A stretch of DNA of 64,000 nt, taken from the NCBI GenBank assembly GCA_964247055.1, contig OZ176052.1, forward strand, positions 8,246,001 to 8,310,000, written 5' to 3'. Each line of letters begins with the position of its first letter. Position 1 is the first letter of the stretch. Positions 37,901 to 50,600 of this stretch are shown piece by piece. The notes beneath the pieces are model-generated. The model searched no databases and was not told the DNA's origin. It saw nothing but the letters and a program-made list of their open reading frames with translations. This DNA comes from Paragordius varius (taxonomy: Eukaryota; Nematomorpha). Made by a program: the position numbers and the translations under genes.

Positions 37901-40776
37901 CTATATTTATAATATGATTTGTAAAATTAAAACTAAATCAGAGCAAAACCATCTTTGATATTTATTTTACTTTTACTGGTGTTAGGAATATGATAAATTT
38001 TTTTTATCACATTCCACTTTACTTCATTATAAAATATACCTTTACCAAATTTTTACATTTTCATTCATCTTTTACCATTAGTAATATTGTTAAAGCATAT
38101 CTCACTCAGTCACCTTTTAGATCTCCCTGTTAGGTGATTTGCTTAATTTATACTTTATTATTTAATACATGATATAAACAAGTAGGAGGGACTATATAAT
38201 TATATATGTGTAGTATTTTATATATAATGAATTGCTTGCTACTTACCAGAAGGTAATTTAAGAATTTATGTAATTGCCTTAAATTTAGTCCTTATCTCAG
38301 ATCTGTTGTAACAATTTAGTTTGATAAAAATGTATGTATTTTATGTCTTACTACCAATAGGAAAAAATGAATAAAATTCCTTTCCTATGTTATAATATAA
38401 AATCTTGTGTATTTCGTTTACCCAATATATTAGGCTTATTGCAAATATACTACATCTCACCGATAATAAAATTCTTGTTTTAGATATATTGTGATAAATA
38501 CCATCGAGGTTGTTTAATATAGTTACTAATTAAAACATCGACAAGAAATTTGAGCCAAACTTTTATATATGTATGTGAATATGAATCCAATTACATATAG
38601 ATATTTAAGTTAACTTTGGTTGAAAATATTAAATTTTTAGTTGACAATATGAAATTAACTTTATTTATAATATTACGAAAACACGATTGAAATTCCTCAT
38701 TTGTATGTTATTATACAGTAACGTATGGTATAAAACAATATTCCATAAAAGTATAAAAAATGTTTTTTTAAAAAAACAAGGGGATATTATGGATATGTGT
38801 ATATACAACTAGGTTTTTTTTAAAACAAAGCATTTTTTTATTCTTTTATGGACTAATAATGTTTTATTCCATACGCTACTGTATTGTAATAACAATCACT
38901 CACACATTACCAAAGTGTTAGGAGGTTATTAGTGACATTTTATTTAACATTTTGGCTTCAGGACATTAGGATTAAATAATAAATTCCTCATATTATATAT
39001 TAAAAAATAAAGAAGTCATCAGATTTTTATATAATGTGTCTTTAAAAAATGAAAAAATACCTTTACCTACCTGTGAGAGACCAGATATTTGTATATAGAT
39101 AAGCATATTTTAATATGTGCCTAAGTTAGTAGACTATTTCCAGAAAGATCTGATATCATTTGAAAGGTTAAATGGCTTTAAGTAGTTTTTGTAAAATATT
39201 TGACGAAATAATTGTCATTTCCTGTCTTTGTGCTTAAAGTATTTTTTTTAATAACTGTCCTCCTAATCCTTAAATATTTCCATTCTTTTTATTGATTCTT
39301 TATTTAATTATGTTTAAACATAATTAGGATACACCTCTTTTTTAAAATGTTTTATAATGGTATGTAATTAAATAAATGTATGTTCTTTGTAAGAAAATAA
39401 AGATAAAGTACTTGCTTTTACATTTATGGACTCATTATTACCGTTGCAATCACAATCAATTAAACTTCATTATTATTTGTTTTTACGTTTAAACACATGT
39501 TATTAGATTCATACTTCGGGGTAAAAATGTGACATATATGAGCGGGGGATCTGGATTCGTTTTAACTAAACGAGCCCTCCGTAATTTGGTAACGATTGGT
39601 TTCAAACGCTATCCCGATTGCATTCCCAAGGGAGCCGGTGAGGATTGGAAAACGGCCCGGTGTTTGCAGTTAGCGGGTTGTACACCCATTGACACGCGAG
39701 ATCAACTTGGAAGAGAACGGTTTCTTGTGTTTCCGCCCAAATCTCATCTTGCTGGCACTTATCCGGCTTGGTATTACAAATATGATGTGGACGGGGCATC
39801 TAAGGTTTCTATTTTTAGGATTAAAAACAAATTGTTTACATCAGGGGTGTCCAACATGCGGCCCTCCGAGACTTTTATGTGCCGCCCGCGAAAAATTTAA
39901 ATTATATGCAATATGCTCACGAAATCTTGGTTCAATTGATATTTGTTTAACCATTCCTCTAAAAAGTCTCGTATGTTGAAAAGAACTAAATAAATTGTTA
40001 CATTGTGTTTGAATTTTACAGTTTTTTGTTCAAAATCTTCTAAATATTTATTAATGCACATATAAAATCCAGCAGCCTGCGAAGCCATTTGTGTGGACAC
40101 CCCCGGTTTATATCATATGAATGAAATTAATTGGAGTTAAAAAAATAAATATACATAGCTAACAATTAAATAAGTTTATGTGTAAGACACAGTTTTTTAA
40201 CCCTAAACATTATTAATTTTGTGTCGCTCTGAAATATAAACACTATTGCTAATCTATCACATAACTTTTATAAATATTTACATTTAGGGTATAGGTTGTT
40301 GCTCATACTATCCCATCAGCTTCCATTACATCCGGGGAACCGAATTATTAATGATTGATTATTTCTTGTATCGCATGAGGGTTTTAGGGGATCAGGCTTG
40401 GGTCGATACATTTGTTCCAGGACAATCTACAGATTTTGATCTGCCTTCTCTCAAATCCACTACTATGGATGGCAATACAGATATCAAAGGTGCTAATAAA
40501 AAACAAGATTCACCCCCAAAATCAAAAGATGACTCGCATGTCCAAATTGATTCCGCCAAACATATAACGGTCACGACAAGATCCATTAAAAATACTAAAT
40601 TATTACCTCGGGGTCGAGGACACTTAATTGCAACTTCTGCACGAAAATCGGCACATGCTACCTTAACAAGAGGAGAAACTGAGGTTTTTTATCCAATCTC
40701 CTCACATTCAGCTACTTACGATGTTGAACACAATGATATTGAATTAAATAAAAAGATTACCAAAAATTCTCCATGA
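31975..40776 (+). CDS. C1GALT1: Core-1 (T-synthase-type) beta-1,3-galactosyltransferase, complete
   Basis: Golgi type II enzyme of family GT31 that adds Gal to GalNAc-Ser/Thr in mucin-type O-glycosylation. Exons 31975-32362, 35140-35770, 39507-39804 and 40288-40776 keep phase and give 601 residues, against about 360 in vertebrates. A short cytosolic tail precedes one membrane anchor (about residues 17-36, LTTFGGCGLLLFTYLAVF). The stem is low in complexity. The catalytic part runs RILCWVLTNPSNL, VKRSWGPRCDK, FYKTDDDTYVIVENL (metal-binding DDD), DPEFYGHR, YMSGGSGFVLTKRAL, GEDWKTARCLQ, DTRDQLGRERF and GIGCCSYYPISFHY. About 60 extra residues rich in Ser/Lys/Thr sit between VGLLDQ and EKARMAWIYIYK. 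About 130 unmatched residues follow YRMRVLG. The exon 1 donor (AT/GTATTA) is the choice that keeps phase; alternatives exist nearby. The TNPSN/VKR-W-G text is closest in feel to arthropod members. Confidence 0.93.
32363..35139. other. Galactosyltransferase intron 1
   Basis: 2.8 kb of AT-rich intron. The only frame of note is at 34415-34630 (+), a hydrophobic 71-codon stretch (LVSYFWITLVFSVGQ...). It has no recognised relative or splice context. No repeats of the families described here were recognised. Confidence 0.5.
35771..39506. other. Galactosyltransferase intron 2
   Basis: 3.7 kb of AT-rich intron without a recognised gene or full element. A region at about 38690-38900 contains an inverted motif pair (TAACGTATGGTATAAAACAA and its near-complement around 38858-38890), possibly a small decayed fold-back repeat. 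Confidence 0.4.
39842..40105. mobile_element. hAT-type MITE in galactosyltransferase intron 3
   Basis: A 264-bp element starts CAGGGGTGTCCAACATGCGG and ends GTGTGGACACCCCCG. The flanks GTTTACAT (39834-39841) and GTTTATAT (40106-40113) are an 8-bp target duplication with one difference. Same family as 3059 and 7564. Confidence 0.9.
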
Positions 40777-42173
40777 ACAAAAAAAGTATGATAAACGAAA
40801 TTTTTTTTAGCGCAAACATGACAAGTGTATGGCACTTATTTGATCATCTTTAACAATACATTTCAAAATCGTAATCTCATATTTAATAGTATCATTCTCA
40901 CAATATGCTATGAGCTTTGTGGCAGTTTTATTTTTAAAGCCAACAAATTAAATTCAAGGGGAATCGGGCCAAATGTAATCATAAAATGTCTGCATTTAAT
41001 TATTTTTGCTAACCAATCAAAAACATAATCAAATAGTAAATTATAAAGATTTTTAACGTTTTATATTACTTATGCATTTATTTTTTTATTTGAACAATGC
41101 TCTCTCTCATATATATATATTTATATATATGCACATTTGACTTCCTAAACCAATTTTATGTTAAAATTTTTAAATCGTATTTGTATTTAATAATTAATAC
41201 CCAGGTTTTTTTACCATCTATTAACGCATTCTGACAAAATTATATCGATTATTTAGCATCAATTTATACAAAACAAAATTATTCTACTACCAATCTACAA
41301 TATAAAATAATGTGATTTAACTGTTAATAATTATTAACCATTTGAAATAAAATTATACATCATTGAATGCAATAAATAATAATAAATCAATTTTCCCATT
41401 ATATTTTGACCAAGTGAGGGGGAAAATCAGATTTCAACCTTTTTAAACGGGGTAGGTACGACAGCATATGTTAAAATCTCCCTCCTCTTTTCAAAAATAC
41501 AATGTGTCAAATGAAACACATAATTTATTATTGAATCTTGTTTACGCTCAAATATTATTGTATTAATCGAGATTATTTAAATTTAGCAACAATTGAATTT
41601 TATAAACGCTAATCTTGATTACTACAGGTCATCATTGTCGAATATAAAAATAAGCAAAAATATAAAATAAAAATATACTAAATGAAAAATATGTTTTTTA
41701 GTTATTTCTTATTTAGTTATGTTTATTTTTGTATTTTTGTTTTATTTTACATTTAATAAAGATTACTGTAGTAATCAAAGATTTATGTTTTAAATATCCA
41801 TCAATTCCATTTATCATAATTTATATTTGTCACAAATGTTGTGAATGTATCTCCGACTAAATTATGTTTATCCAGTTCAGAGCTATTTTGTGTGATTTTT
41901 CTGTTTAGCTTCGTTGACGTATTATGGTTTAAATATAAAGCTTATAATATACATTAGGTGTCAAATTTTGGCTCTTCATTGAATATTTATTAGGGTTAAG
42001 TGAATTTTACATAATATGGCTAAATGATGATTTTAAAATGCTATAAAAGATTAAAATGCGCTCAAAAAGCTGATCATATCTAATATTTAACCATAACTTT
42101 TAATAGCATGTTGCAAAACGCTTTACTTTGTATATTAATATCAAATTAAAACACCTAATGAAACTCTAATATA
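40777..42173. other. 3' region of the galactosyltransferase gene and spacer
   Basis: Several AATAAA-type signals occur after the stop (for instance near 41370). There is a near-palindromic GATTACTACAGG...GATTACTGTAGTAATC pair at about 41617-41778. No gene was recognised. Confidence 0.4.
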
Positions 42174-42182
42174 CCATTTTTC

Positions 42183-42500
42183 ATGCAAAAACATCATTTT
42201 TTTCAACCAAATGCAACATTTTTTCAACCAAACTCAACATTTTTTCAAGCAAACGAAACATTTTTTCAAGCAAAGACAACATTTTTTCGAGCAAACGCAA
42301 CATTTTTTCAAGCAAAGACAACAATTTTTCAAGCAAACGCAACATTTTTTCAAGCAAACGCAACATTTTTTCAAGCAAAGACAACAATTTTTCAAGCAAA
42401 CGCAACATTTTTTCAAGCAAACGCAACATTTTTTCAACCAAAGACAACATTTTTTCATCCAAACGCAACATTTTTTTAACCAATGACAACATTTTTTTCA
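42183..42500. repeat. 21-bp minisatellite, left arm
   Basis: About fifteen copies of a 21-bp unit (consensus CAACATTTTTTCAAGCAAACG, variants CAAAGA, CAACCAAA). Because 21 is a multiple of three, all frames stay open and give artefactual Leu/Lys- or Phe/Gln-repeat ORFs. These should not be taken as proteins. Confidence 0.95.
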
Positions 42501-42724
42501 AGCAAAAACAACAGTTTTTTAAAATAAAAAACCATTTTTTTATTTTAAGACATAAATGTAAAGTTAATGTAAATTAATTTTAGACTAGAATTATGATTTT
42601 TATTGTTTTATCATCAATATTTGATGGTATGATTGATTTTCAAACATTTTAATTTAGCCCATAAATTGCATTATTTATTTATATTAATTATTTTTTTCTT
42701 TTACAACTTAAGTTTCACCTAATC

Positions 42725-44124
42725 CAGGGGTTCTGGTCGCGTAGCAAAATTATGGGGTCGAGTGATAAAAATACAATTTAACAAAAAATGTTTTTTAACT
42801 TGCAAAATTATTGTTATAAAAAAATAACAATTATCGTATATATATTATATCATCTGGTTCCGAAAAACTGTTTTACCAGCATTCCTCTTCCAAACATAGC
42901 TATTTCACATGTTTTAATGAAGATTGAAGAAAAGATTGTCTTTGGGAACGTCTTTGAAAAAACAATTATATTTGCTCTTCTAGTTTTAATTTGTCAGTGC
43001 CCTCTGTAATAAGATTTTAGTTTTCTTTTTATTCGGTAATTAATAATCAAAATAATCTGCAAAAAATTGTCGACACTGGAAAACATTCGAACGAATTTTT
43101 TTCGACCCTACTTTTCCAAGATCTTTTCAATAAAACTTTGAATTTGTTTCAAGTAAATATATCGCAATTTTTTCCTTGGAAAAACAAGTTAAGATCGTTT
43201 AACATCACAAAAATATCTGATCACAACTAATTTTGAAAAAAAGCACAAATACTTTTCGTTCAGTTAAGAATATTTCGATCTCGTCCTTTAACAACTATCT
43301 TCTTAAACTTTGACCTCTTGACAACCATCTTACTTCTCCATTTAGCATGGCTATTAATAAAATTTATAACCTTAACAGCATCCCGAAGCACATCGTTCGA
43401 TTCTGGGGCTATTTTTTTGCCGCATGAGCCTCTTGGTGAATAAGGCAATTAGTAAAAGTTATATGATCATAATGATCAGGTTGAAAATTCATTTAAAACC
43501 AATATTTTTGCCCGTTAACGCTCTGGCACCATCTGTGCATATTCCACAGCTATTTTTCCATTAAAATAAAAATCGTTAAATGCATTGGCAACTGGTATTT
43601 TATTAACACTAATACTTTCACCCATATAAAAATAAGTTTATTTAACTGGCTGGTGGTAGATCCAACAATATACGAGTAGATTGTAGAAAAAAATTTTAAA
43701 CTGACTAATTCGGAATAACATGCACTTAACAATCATACAATGGCTAAATAAATCAAAATGTTTATATAGTTTCTTTCAAATAACACTTAGAAATTTTGTT
43801 GATAATATTTATCAGGGCTATTTCGATTTTAAGAAATTGACAAAAATAAATCTACATTTTTTAATATTTCTATAACATCTCTGATTCATAATATATTCAT
43901 ACAATATATTATAATAATCGGAATATTTGTGCAAATTTTAATTTATGATTTTTTATGTTTCAAAACGAATTCTAAATTTATATATTTTCATATGCATATG
44001 TATATTGTTTTTTAATAAATATATCATCAAATATTAGTTTATTTTTCTTTTATATTTATTGGGGTCGCCAAGAAATTTGCGATCATAAATGGGGTCGCGA
44101 CTCACAAAAGTTTAAGAAGCCCTG
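42725..44124 (-). mobile_element. hAT element (ZBED5-like transposase remnant) with perfect target duplication
   Basis: The ends are CAGGGGTTCTGGTCGCG and GTTTAAGAAGCCCTG, flanked by ACCTAATC on both sides (42717-42724 and 44125-44132). On the minus strand the hAT phrase CTDGARALTGKNIGFK (about 43495-43545) and a following ALxDAVKVINFINSHA-like segment (about 43330-43440) identify a ZBED5/SCAND3-type transposase. The frame is broken in several places and most of the 3' catalytic part is gone, so it is non-autonomous. Confidence 0.9.
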
Positions 44125-44147
44125 ACCTAATCAATCTATACTGCGCT

Positions 44148-44628
44148 TCAAGATTGTTCTTTTAAATTTAAACTTATTCCTAGAACACTTCAAGTTGATC
44201 CTTAAATATTTTAATTTTGATTCTAAATGAGGCAATAAAATATTCATTATTCAATCATTTAAACCTATTTTTTTTATTTAACCTAAACCTTTAAGTTACA
44301 TTTCTTTCATAAGAACCGTATATCCTTATTATTTTCTATAAATTAATATTAAAAAATATCTACGTTTTGTGGGTTATTGATGGTAATATTTAGTTTAAAA
44401 CAATAATAAATTTATAATATTGATAAATTAAAGAAAATTTTCAAACAAAGTTGTTTTACTATGAAAATATTAATTTTTATTCAAAAACTAAATAGAGATA
44501 TTAGTTTAAATTTAAAAAATAGATAATTACACACAAAAATAACGGTTGTATGGAAACTGCAAAAAATGTAAGGAATTTTAAGCGAAGGATAACTTTAAAT
44601 TTTTAAAGAGAGTCTTAAAGCGCAAATT
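44148..44628. mobile_element. Stem-loop MITE nested in the fold-back element
   Basis: The left end TGCGCTTCAAGATTGTTC and the right end (AGAGTCTTAAAGCGCAAATT) are inverted. Units like AGAACACTTCAAGTTGATCC follow the left end. Same family as 25376 and 57788. Confidence 0.6.
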
Positions 44629-44794
44629 GTATTGATTAATAAAAAAAATATTTATAATTAATATTGCAATTTATGGTACCATCAAATTTTGATGATAAAA
44701 CAATTAAAATCATAATTTTAGTCTAAAAATAATTTACATTAACTTCAAATTTTTATATGTCTTAAAATAAAAAAAATGGTTTTTTATTTTAAAA

Positions 44795-45040
44795 AAATGT
44801 TGTTTTTGCTTCAAAAAATGTTGTCATTGGTTGAAAAAATGTTGTCTTTGGTTAAATATTGCGTTTGGATGAAAAAATGTTGTCTTTGCTTGAAAAAATG
44901 TTGCGTTTGCTTAAAAAATTGTTGTCTTTGCTTGAAAAATTGTTGTTTTTGCTTGAAAAAATGTTGTCTTTGCTAGAAAAAATGTTGCGTTTGCTTGAAA
45001 AAATGTTGCATTTGGTTGAAAAAATGATGTTTTTGCATGA
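44795..45040. repeat. 21-bp minisatellite, right arm
   Basis: Inverse-complement version of the 42183 array (unit GCTTGAAAAAATGTTGCGTTT), about eleven copies, ending in the shared terminal GCATGAAAAATGG. Confidence 0.93.
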
Positions 45041-45047
45041 AAAATGG

Positions 45048-47689
45048 GCGAAGGTTTTTATTCTATACATATAAAATTATTAAGCGATTCGCCAAACATA
45101 CTTAATGCACACACTGACTATAGGTATAATAATTATCTTCATGGTCATTATATATGCGACGTTTTACGATTGGTTTTAAAATATACTTAGGCAGTTTTTT
45201 GGCAAAAAAAACTTTAGTATCAGCAGGGATAATACAAAAAAGTGATATTATGTGTTGGTGCATTCATACTAAAAAATTAAATATAAAGGTTCATATTCTA
45301 AATTATAAAAGCATATATTTTATTATATAGATTGATAATTTTTACGATATTTTAATATAAAATAACTCTAGGTTCCCCAAAAAATTAAAAAAGTGTAAGG
45401 CTCTACCACATTTATTAAAAACTAGCGCTAGATTTATACAGGAGATTCCTAAGAAGCATAATTAAAACGATATACAGGTGATTTCAGAGCTACTTGTGCC
45501 TCAATTTTGAGTGGCACGACAATTTAAATTTTTTTGGCAAGTTAAATTTTTGAAGGGGGAGGGGGGGAAGGTGTAAAATTTTTGTCAAAAAGCAAAAATT
45601 TTAAAGTGGTTCGCATAATTTTTTTTTATATTTATTATTTTTCATCACATTCATTTAACAATTTGTTTCCTTTGTAATCTAAAAATATTTAGGATACTAG
45701 CCACTGGTAAACCTTTTTGGTAATTATTTAGTGAAAGAGCCATATTTCTGAAAACCACAGTGTAATTTTTAAAATAGCAATACCCATATTATTGTGATAA
45801 ATTAGGTATTCGAAAACATTTACAAAGGTTCAAATATAGGTGAAACAAGAGTGCATTGTTGATCTTAATCTTTATTAAGACGTCCGATTTTATTATAATA
45901 CAATAAACGATTCCTCCTTAGCCCATACATATATTAATAATATATTATATTTAGAATTGCATAAACACAATTCAGCAGGAATATAAGTCGGGTAAATTAA
46001 GTTTTCAAAAAAATCAAAATCTCGATTAGAATTCATTGTGATATATTCTATATTTGTATTTTCATCAATGGAAAAATATAATTTTTGTTTACTTATTTTT
46101 GATCGCGCTGAACATAGTCGACTCACTTTTTTGATTTTAGCCCTCTTTTTACCCGAAAAATTTAGTTTTTGTCCATGCACATCCAATTTTTTGTTTTTAT
46201 TAGCACAATTTAACAGCAAATTTATCAATAAATATTTTTACCAGTTGTTTTATTAAATTTATATGAAAATAACACAGCTATATATATGTTTATAATATTA
46301 TTTAATACTTATGTTCTGATATTTAAATTAAATGTGGATCTTTGGTTTGAGGTCAAAAATGTGGCTCTTAGTTGGACACCCCTGTTTTATACTCTCATTA
46401 AGTGGGTATGATAATTCGTATTCATTTTTCTGATTTATTTATTTTTTGGCACAAACAAATTTTAGACTTTTTGGCATACAAACACATGTAACATACGCAC
46501 ATATTTATCATTTCTTAGAAATTCAAAATTTTTACCGTATCTTTGTGTATTCAAAATTAACACATTATGAAAGGTTATAATAAAGTTAATTCTTCTCACC
46601 AAAAATAAAAAATTTTAGTTCATAATATCATTTAATAAACCATACCAAAAATTGATGTAAAAATAGGAAAAGTACGTTTTTTGACTGCATCAGATTTCTA
46701 AATATCTGGTTATTATTTTAGAAACAGCTGGTTTAGAAAAAAAGTCATTTAATGGCGGGGAAGCCAAATAAAGGGGTTAATTAATAAAAATATTTATTTT
46801 CCTTTCCAAAACCGTTTTTATTGATATTCTAAAATAAACTACATCAATTTTATATTATGAAATTTTTTTATCCATTTTAAATTAATATTTATTTTTATTG
46901 CAATCAAAATTAAAAATTAATACTCCGATTTTGGGCAAAGTATTTGCACCTCATTATCTTTGGGATAGATCTATACCTCAGAACTATTTAAAATTTTAAT
47001 ATTAAAAGTATTAAAGGTATTGGGCTACGCTTTCTATAGCTTTTTAAGCTCTTGCCTAAAAAACGTCTTTTTAAAAAATATAAAATTGTTAAAAAAATCC
47101 TTATTGTAATTTTTTCAACTCCATTTTTTTCGGATTTTAGAGCGTTAAATGATCGCTTTTTGTATAAGGTATTGGCAAATCAAAACACCTCTTTTTCCAA
47201 TGTCATAGCATTGTGATCCGTAGTTGCTATTTGTTAGTTGGAAATTAGTTATGTCCCAAAGAGCGTTTTGTTATATTTTTGAGAAAGTTAGGGGTAGATA
47301 AGACAAAGTGTGTGGAGCTAGTGATATTTTAATGACTTTTTTAAAATCCTTATATGTGAATATTTACAAGTATTAGACGATATCAGACTTGTTTTAATTT
47401 GCCTGCATTTTTGGATATAATAGGAATCAGGGACCGGATGTTAAGATAAAATAAATCAACATAGGAAACATAAAATAATCGCCCTTTTCACACACCTGTT
47501 TTAAAAAATAGCTAAAAAATCCAAACCAATTATTTTGTTATCTATAAATCCACTCTCAACAAGGTTTTGCACCACCCATTTTTTACATTTTCTGTTACCT
47601 AATGGCATGGAAAGGCCAAAACAAAAAAAAATGAGGCCGCCAATAGGATTTTTTTAAAATTTAATTTTAATTTAATTTTAAAAAACAAT
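45048..47689. other. AT-rich spacer with repeat fragments
   Basis: A G-rich run occurs at about 45554-45571. About 46080-46160 carries the GATCG-GC-GAACATAGTCGAC motif of the GC-richer family. About 46320-46384 ends in GTTGGACACCCCTG, the right terminus of a CAGGGGTGTCCAAC hAT element without a recognised left end. Overlapping frames on both strands at 45.9-46.3 kb are derived from these repeats. No gene was recognised. Confidence 0.5.
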
Positions 47690-50600
47690 TATTCCTCGTA
47701 TACATATATATCATCATTCATCATTCATTTGTATGGGGATTCGCCATTAAATGACGGTACACCCGTTTTTCCCATTCTTCTCTTGATTTGGCTAATTCTA
47801 GATTTAAATTAAGCCATTTGAGGTCTTTAGTTATTGTGTTGAGACTTATGGTATGGCGTCGGCCGGATTTCGCTGGTCCAACCGAGTAATTTTTCATAGT
47901 TTTTAGAATGTGAGTATCTTGCCGTCTTTCAACATGTCCAGCCCATTGTAACCGGAGATTTCTGTTGACGTTGTTAATGGGGTTGAGATTGAGTATATGG
48001 TACGGGTTTATGGATTCGGTATAATTGAATTTAGAAGGATTGTGTGCGAATAATATTGTTTTCAATAATTTGGATTCAGCGTTTATGAGTTTGGATACAT
48101 TTGTTTTTGACATCGGCCAGGATTCGGATCCATATGTGAGGACGGGACGGATGGCTGTAGTGTAAATGGCACATTTAGTTTGTAGTTTGACGAATTTATT
48201 ATTTATTATTTATTTTAACGAATGGTATTTTTTCCACATTTGTGATATGCGATGTTTAATTGCATCTATTCCGCCACCGGCTGATATCATATCGCCCAAG
48301 TAGCAAAAACTGCTCACTGTTTCCATATTGAAAGGGTTGGGAATTGAGTTGATTGTTAAATTAATATTATTATTTAAACATGCCGAGCATTTGTAGTTTT
48401 TATCGTAATCTTTATAGATTTGAGACTACTACATTTTTTGTGTACCCATAGAAAACAAGAATTGCAGCGTAGGGAATTGGATTTAACTTCTTTTCTACAT
48501 ACGCTGCATGGGTTTTTAGCGGTGAGATTATCCATTAATTTGGTTTTTGAGAAATTGACTTTGACACCATAACTTTGTAAGGTGTCATTCCACAGACGAA
48601 TTTTCGCTATGAGATCGCTTTCGGATGTCGATGTTATTACGAAGTCATCGGCGTAAAGAATTTGGTGTGGCATGCCGGTTGCGATGTCTTTAGTTATTTC
48701 TTCCATAATGACATTGAAGAGGGTTGGGCTTAATATGGATCCTTGGTGGAGTCCATTTTTTATTGAAAAACTTTTACTTAGTCCAATCGGAGTTTTGATT
48801 TGGGCTCTGGTATTACGGTATAAGAGCATTATTGAGGTTATCAACCATTCGTCAATGCCTTGACGCCTAAGAGCCCATGGTATAAGATCTCTTGGGATGG
48901 CATCAAAGGCTCGTTCCATGTCAAGAAAAGCGTAGTATAAAGGATATTTTTGATGTATGCGCTTTGAAGTTGTCTTAGCGTGAATATGGCATCTATTGTA
49001 CTTTTATTTGGCCGGAACCCGCATTGCATTTCGTTTAAATTCAATTTGGACAGGATTTTGGAGAGAATAACTTTTTCATATATTTTCATAGTGTGATCTA
49101 ACAACTTTATTGGACGGTAGGATTTCGGCAGCAGAGGGTCTCCTTTTTTGTATATGGGAATGATATGGCTGTTTTCCCAGTCAGGGGGGATTTTTTCGTT
49201 TTTTATTATATTGTTGAATAAAGTTGTCAGGATAATCTGAGGGTCAGTCGGTTTAAGCATGTCGGCCGTGAGTTCTGAAGGGCCTTTTTATTTTTCATTT
49301 TGCATAAAGCGGTATGGATATCTGATTCAGTTAGGTTTTCAGCACAGTGAGTAGGTGTTGATGTAATAGGAGTAGTAATGGGGTTGTTAGGGTTTAAAAT
49401 TTCCGAAAAGTAGGTATGATAGCTGTTTTTAACAATAGCTGGATCATTTATTATTGTATTGTTTACTCTCATTGATTTTGGTGCGGATGTGTTATTATTA
49501 TTATTGCTTTTAGCCCATTTATATACAGTTTTGTTTTTAGTTTTTATATCGATTTCTTTCGCATACTTTAGCGCTTCTTCATTTTTGGCATTCCAGATAA
49601 TTTTTCGACATAAACTTTTGGATTCTAGATATAATTTTCTATTTAATGGTGTCTTTTCCTTGAACCAAATTTTATGTGCCAAATTTTTCTGTTTTATATG
49701 CTCTTTCACTTTATTATTCCACCAAAATTGATATTTTTTTTTGATGACCTTTATTTGATTTTTTCCTCCCCACCAGGCATTCAACTGTATGGATATTAGT
49801 GTTTTTTAAATTTACTCAAGTTGGGTCTAAAAGTAAAGTTTTTTTTATTTTTGAGTTATGAATGATTTAAATTTAGATGTTTTCTGCGCGTCATCTGTGA
49901 GTTTTTTATAGTTTAACACTTCGATTCAATTTGGGGTATCTAAATACCCCAGACCAAATTAACTTTAAAATTTTAAAAAAACTACTGAAGGAAACGGTCC
50001 TAATTTAAATTTATGCTTCTATCCCAATAAAAATTATATAAATAAGCTAAAATAAATATATAAAATTTCGTTTTGAAAAAAAAGTTCCATGTCAAACTAC
50101 TCCGACGCCATTTTGATTTTACAAAATTTTTTCAAAATATCGTCTTCATTTAATTTTAAGTGTTAAATTAAAGCTAATTTTTTATTTAAATTACATATTG
50201 ATAGAAATAGAAAAAGCGGTTTATTTAGTTTTATTTTTCAATTTTACCATTGCACACATGTGACATTGACTAAATTTTTACCTTTCGGTTTTAGCTTAAA
50301 ATAAGTAATATTAAATATTTTTGAATAAATTTTTTTATATATTTCGGTTTATTAATGTTATATAAGTGTAAAATTTTGCCATGGTTGCAATTCCTTTTTT
50401 AAAAAATTTAATTTTAAACAGGCCTGGGGTATTTAACTACCCCAATTTGAATCGAAGGACTAAAATGAATGTGTTGTATCCAAGTGTTAAACATCTTATG
50501 TCAGATTTTTTGATGATTCTGTCTTCTGGAGAATTTAATTTTAGATTTGCTATGGTTGATTCTAAGACTTTTGTGATTTAACTGTAGTTCGTATATTGTT

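Larger units (their letters stand above)
42174..45047. mobile_element. Fold-back element with minisatellite-bearing arms, split by two insertions
   Basis: The left arm (42174 to about 42690) and right arm (about 44640-45047) are inverted copies. Both begin CCATTTTTCATGCAAAAACA read inward. Both then carry 21-bp tandem repeats (unit CAACATTTTTTCAAGCAAACG), and then share about 200 bp of unique sequence (ACCATCAAATTTTGATGATA and so on). A hAT element (42725-44124) and a small stem-loop MITE (44148-44628) lie in the middle. Without them the element is almost nothing but two arms, as in Foldback transposons. No transposase and no clear target duplication were seen. Confidence 0.85.

Noticed and set aside
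39602-40100. Minus- and plus-strand ORFs over the galactosyltransferase exon 3 and the adjacent MITE
   Set aside because: They overlap the well supported exon in other frames or run into the hAT MITE.
42181-42501. Leu/Lys- and Phe/Gln-repeat ORFs in both strands at the 42.2 kb array (and mirror ORFs at 44.8-45.1 kb)
   Set aside because: They are by-products of a 21-bp tandem repeat, which keeps all frames open; no start context, splice sites or family.
45893-46256. Overlapping ORFs of 111 and 72 codons on opposite strands
   Set aside because: They contain the dispersed GAACATAGTCGAC repeat motif and match no protein; best explained as repeat-derived.
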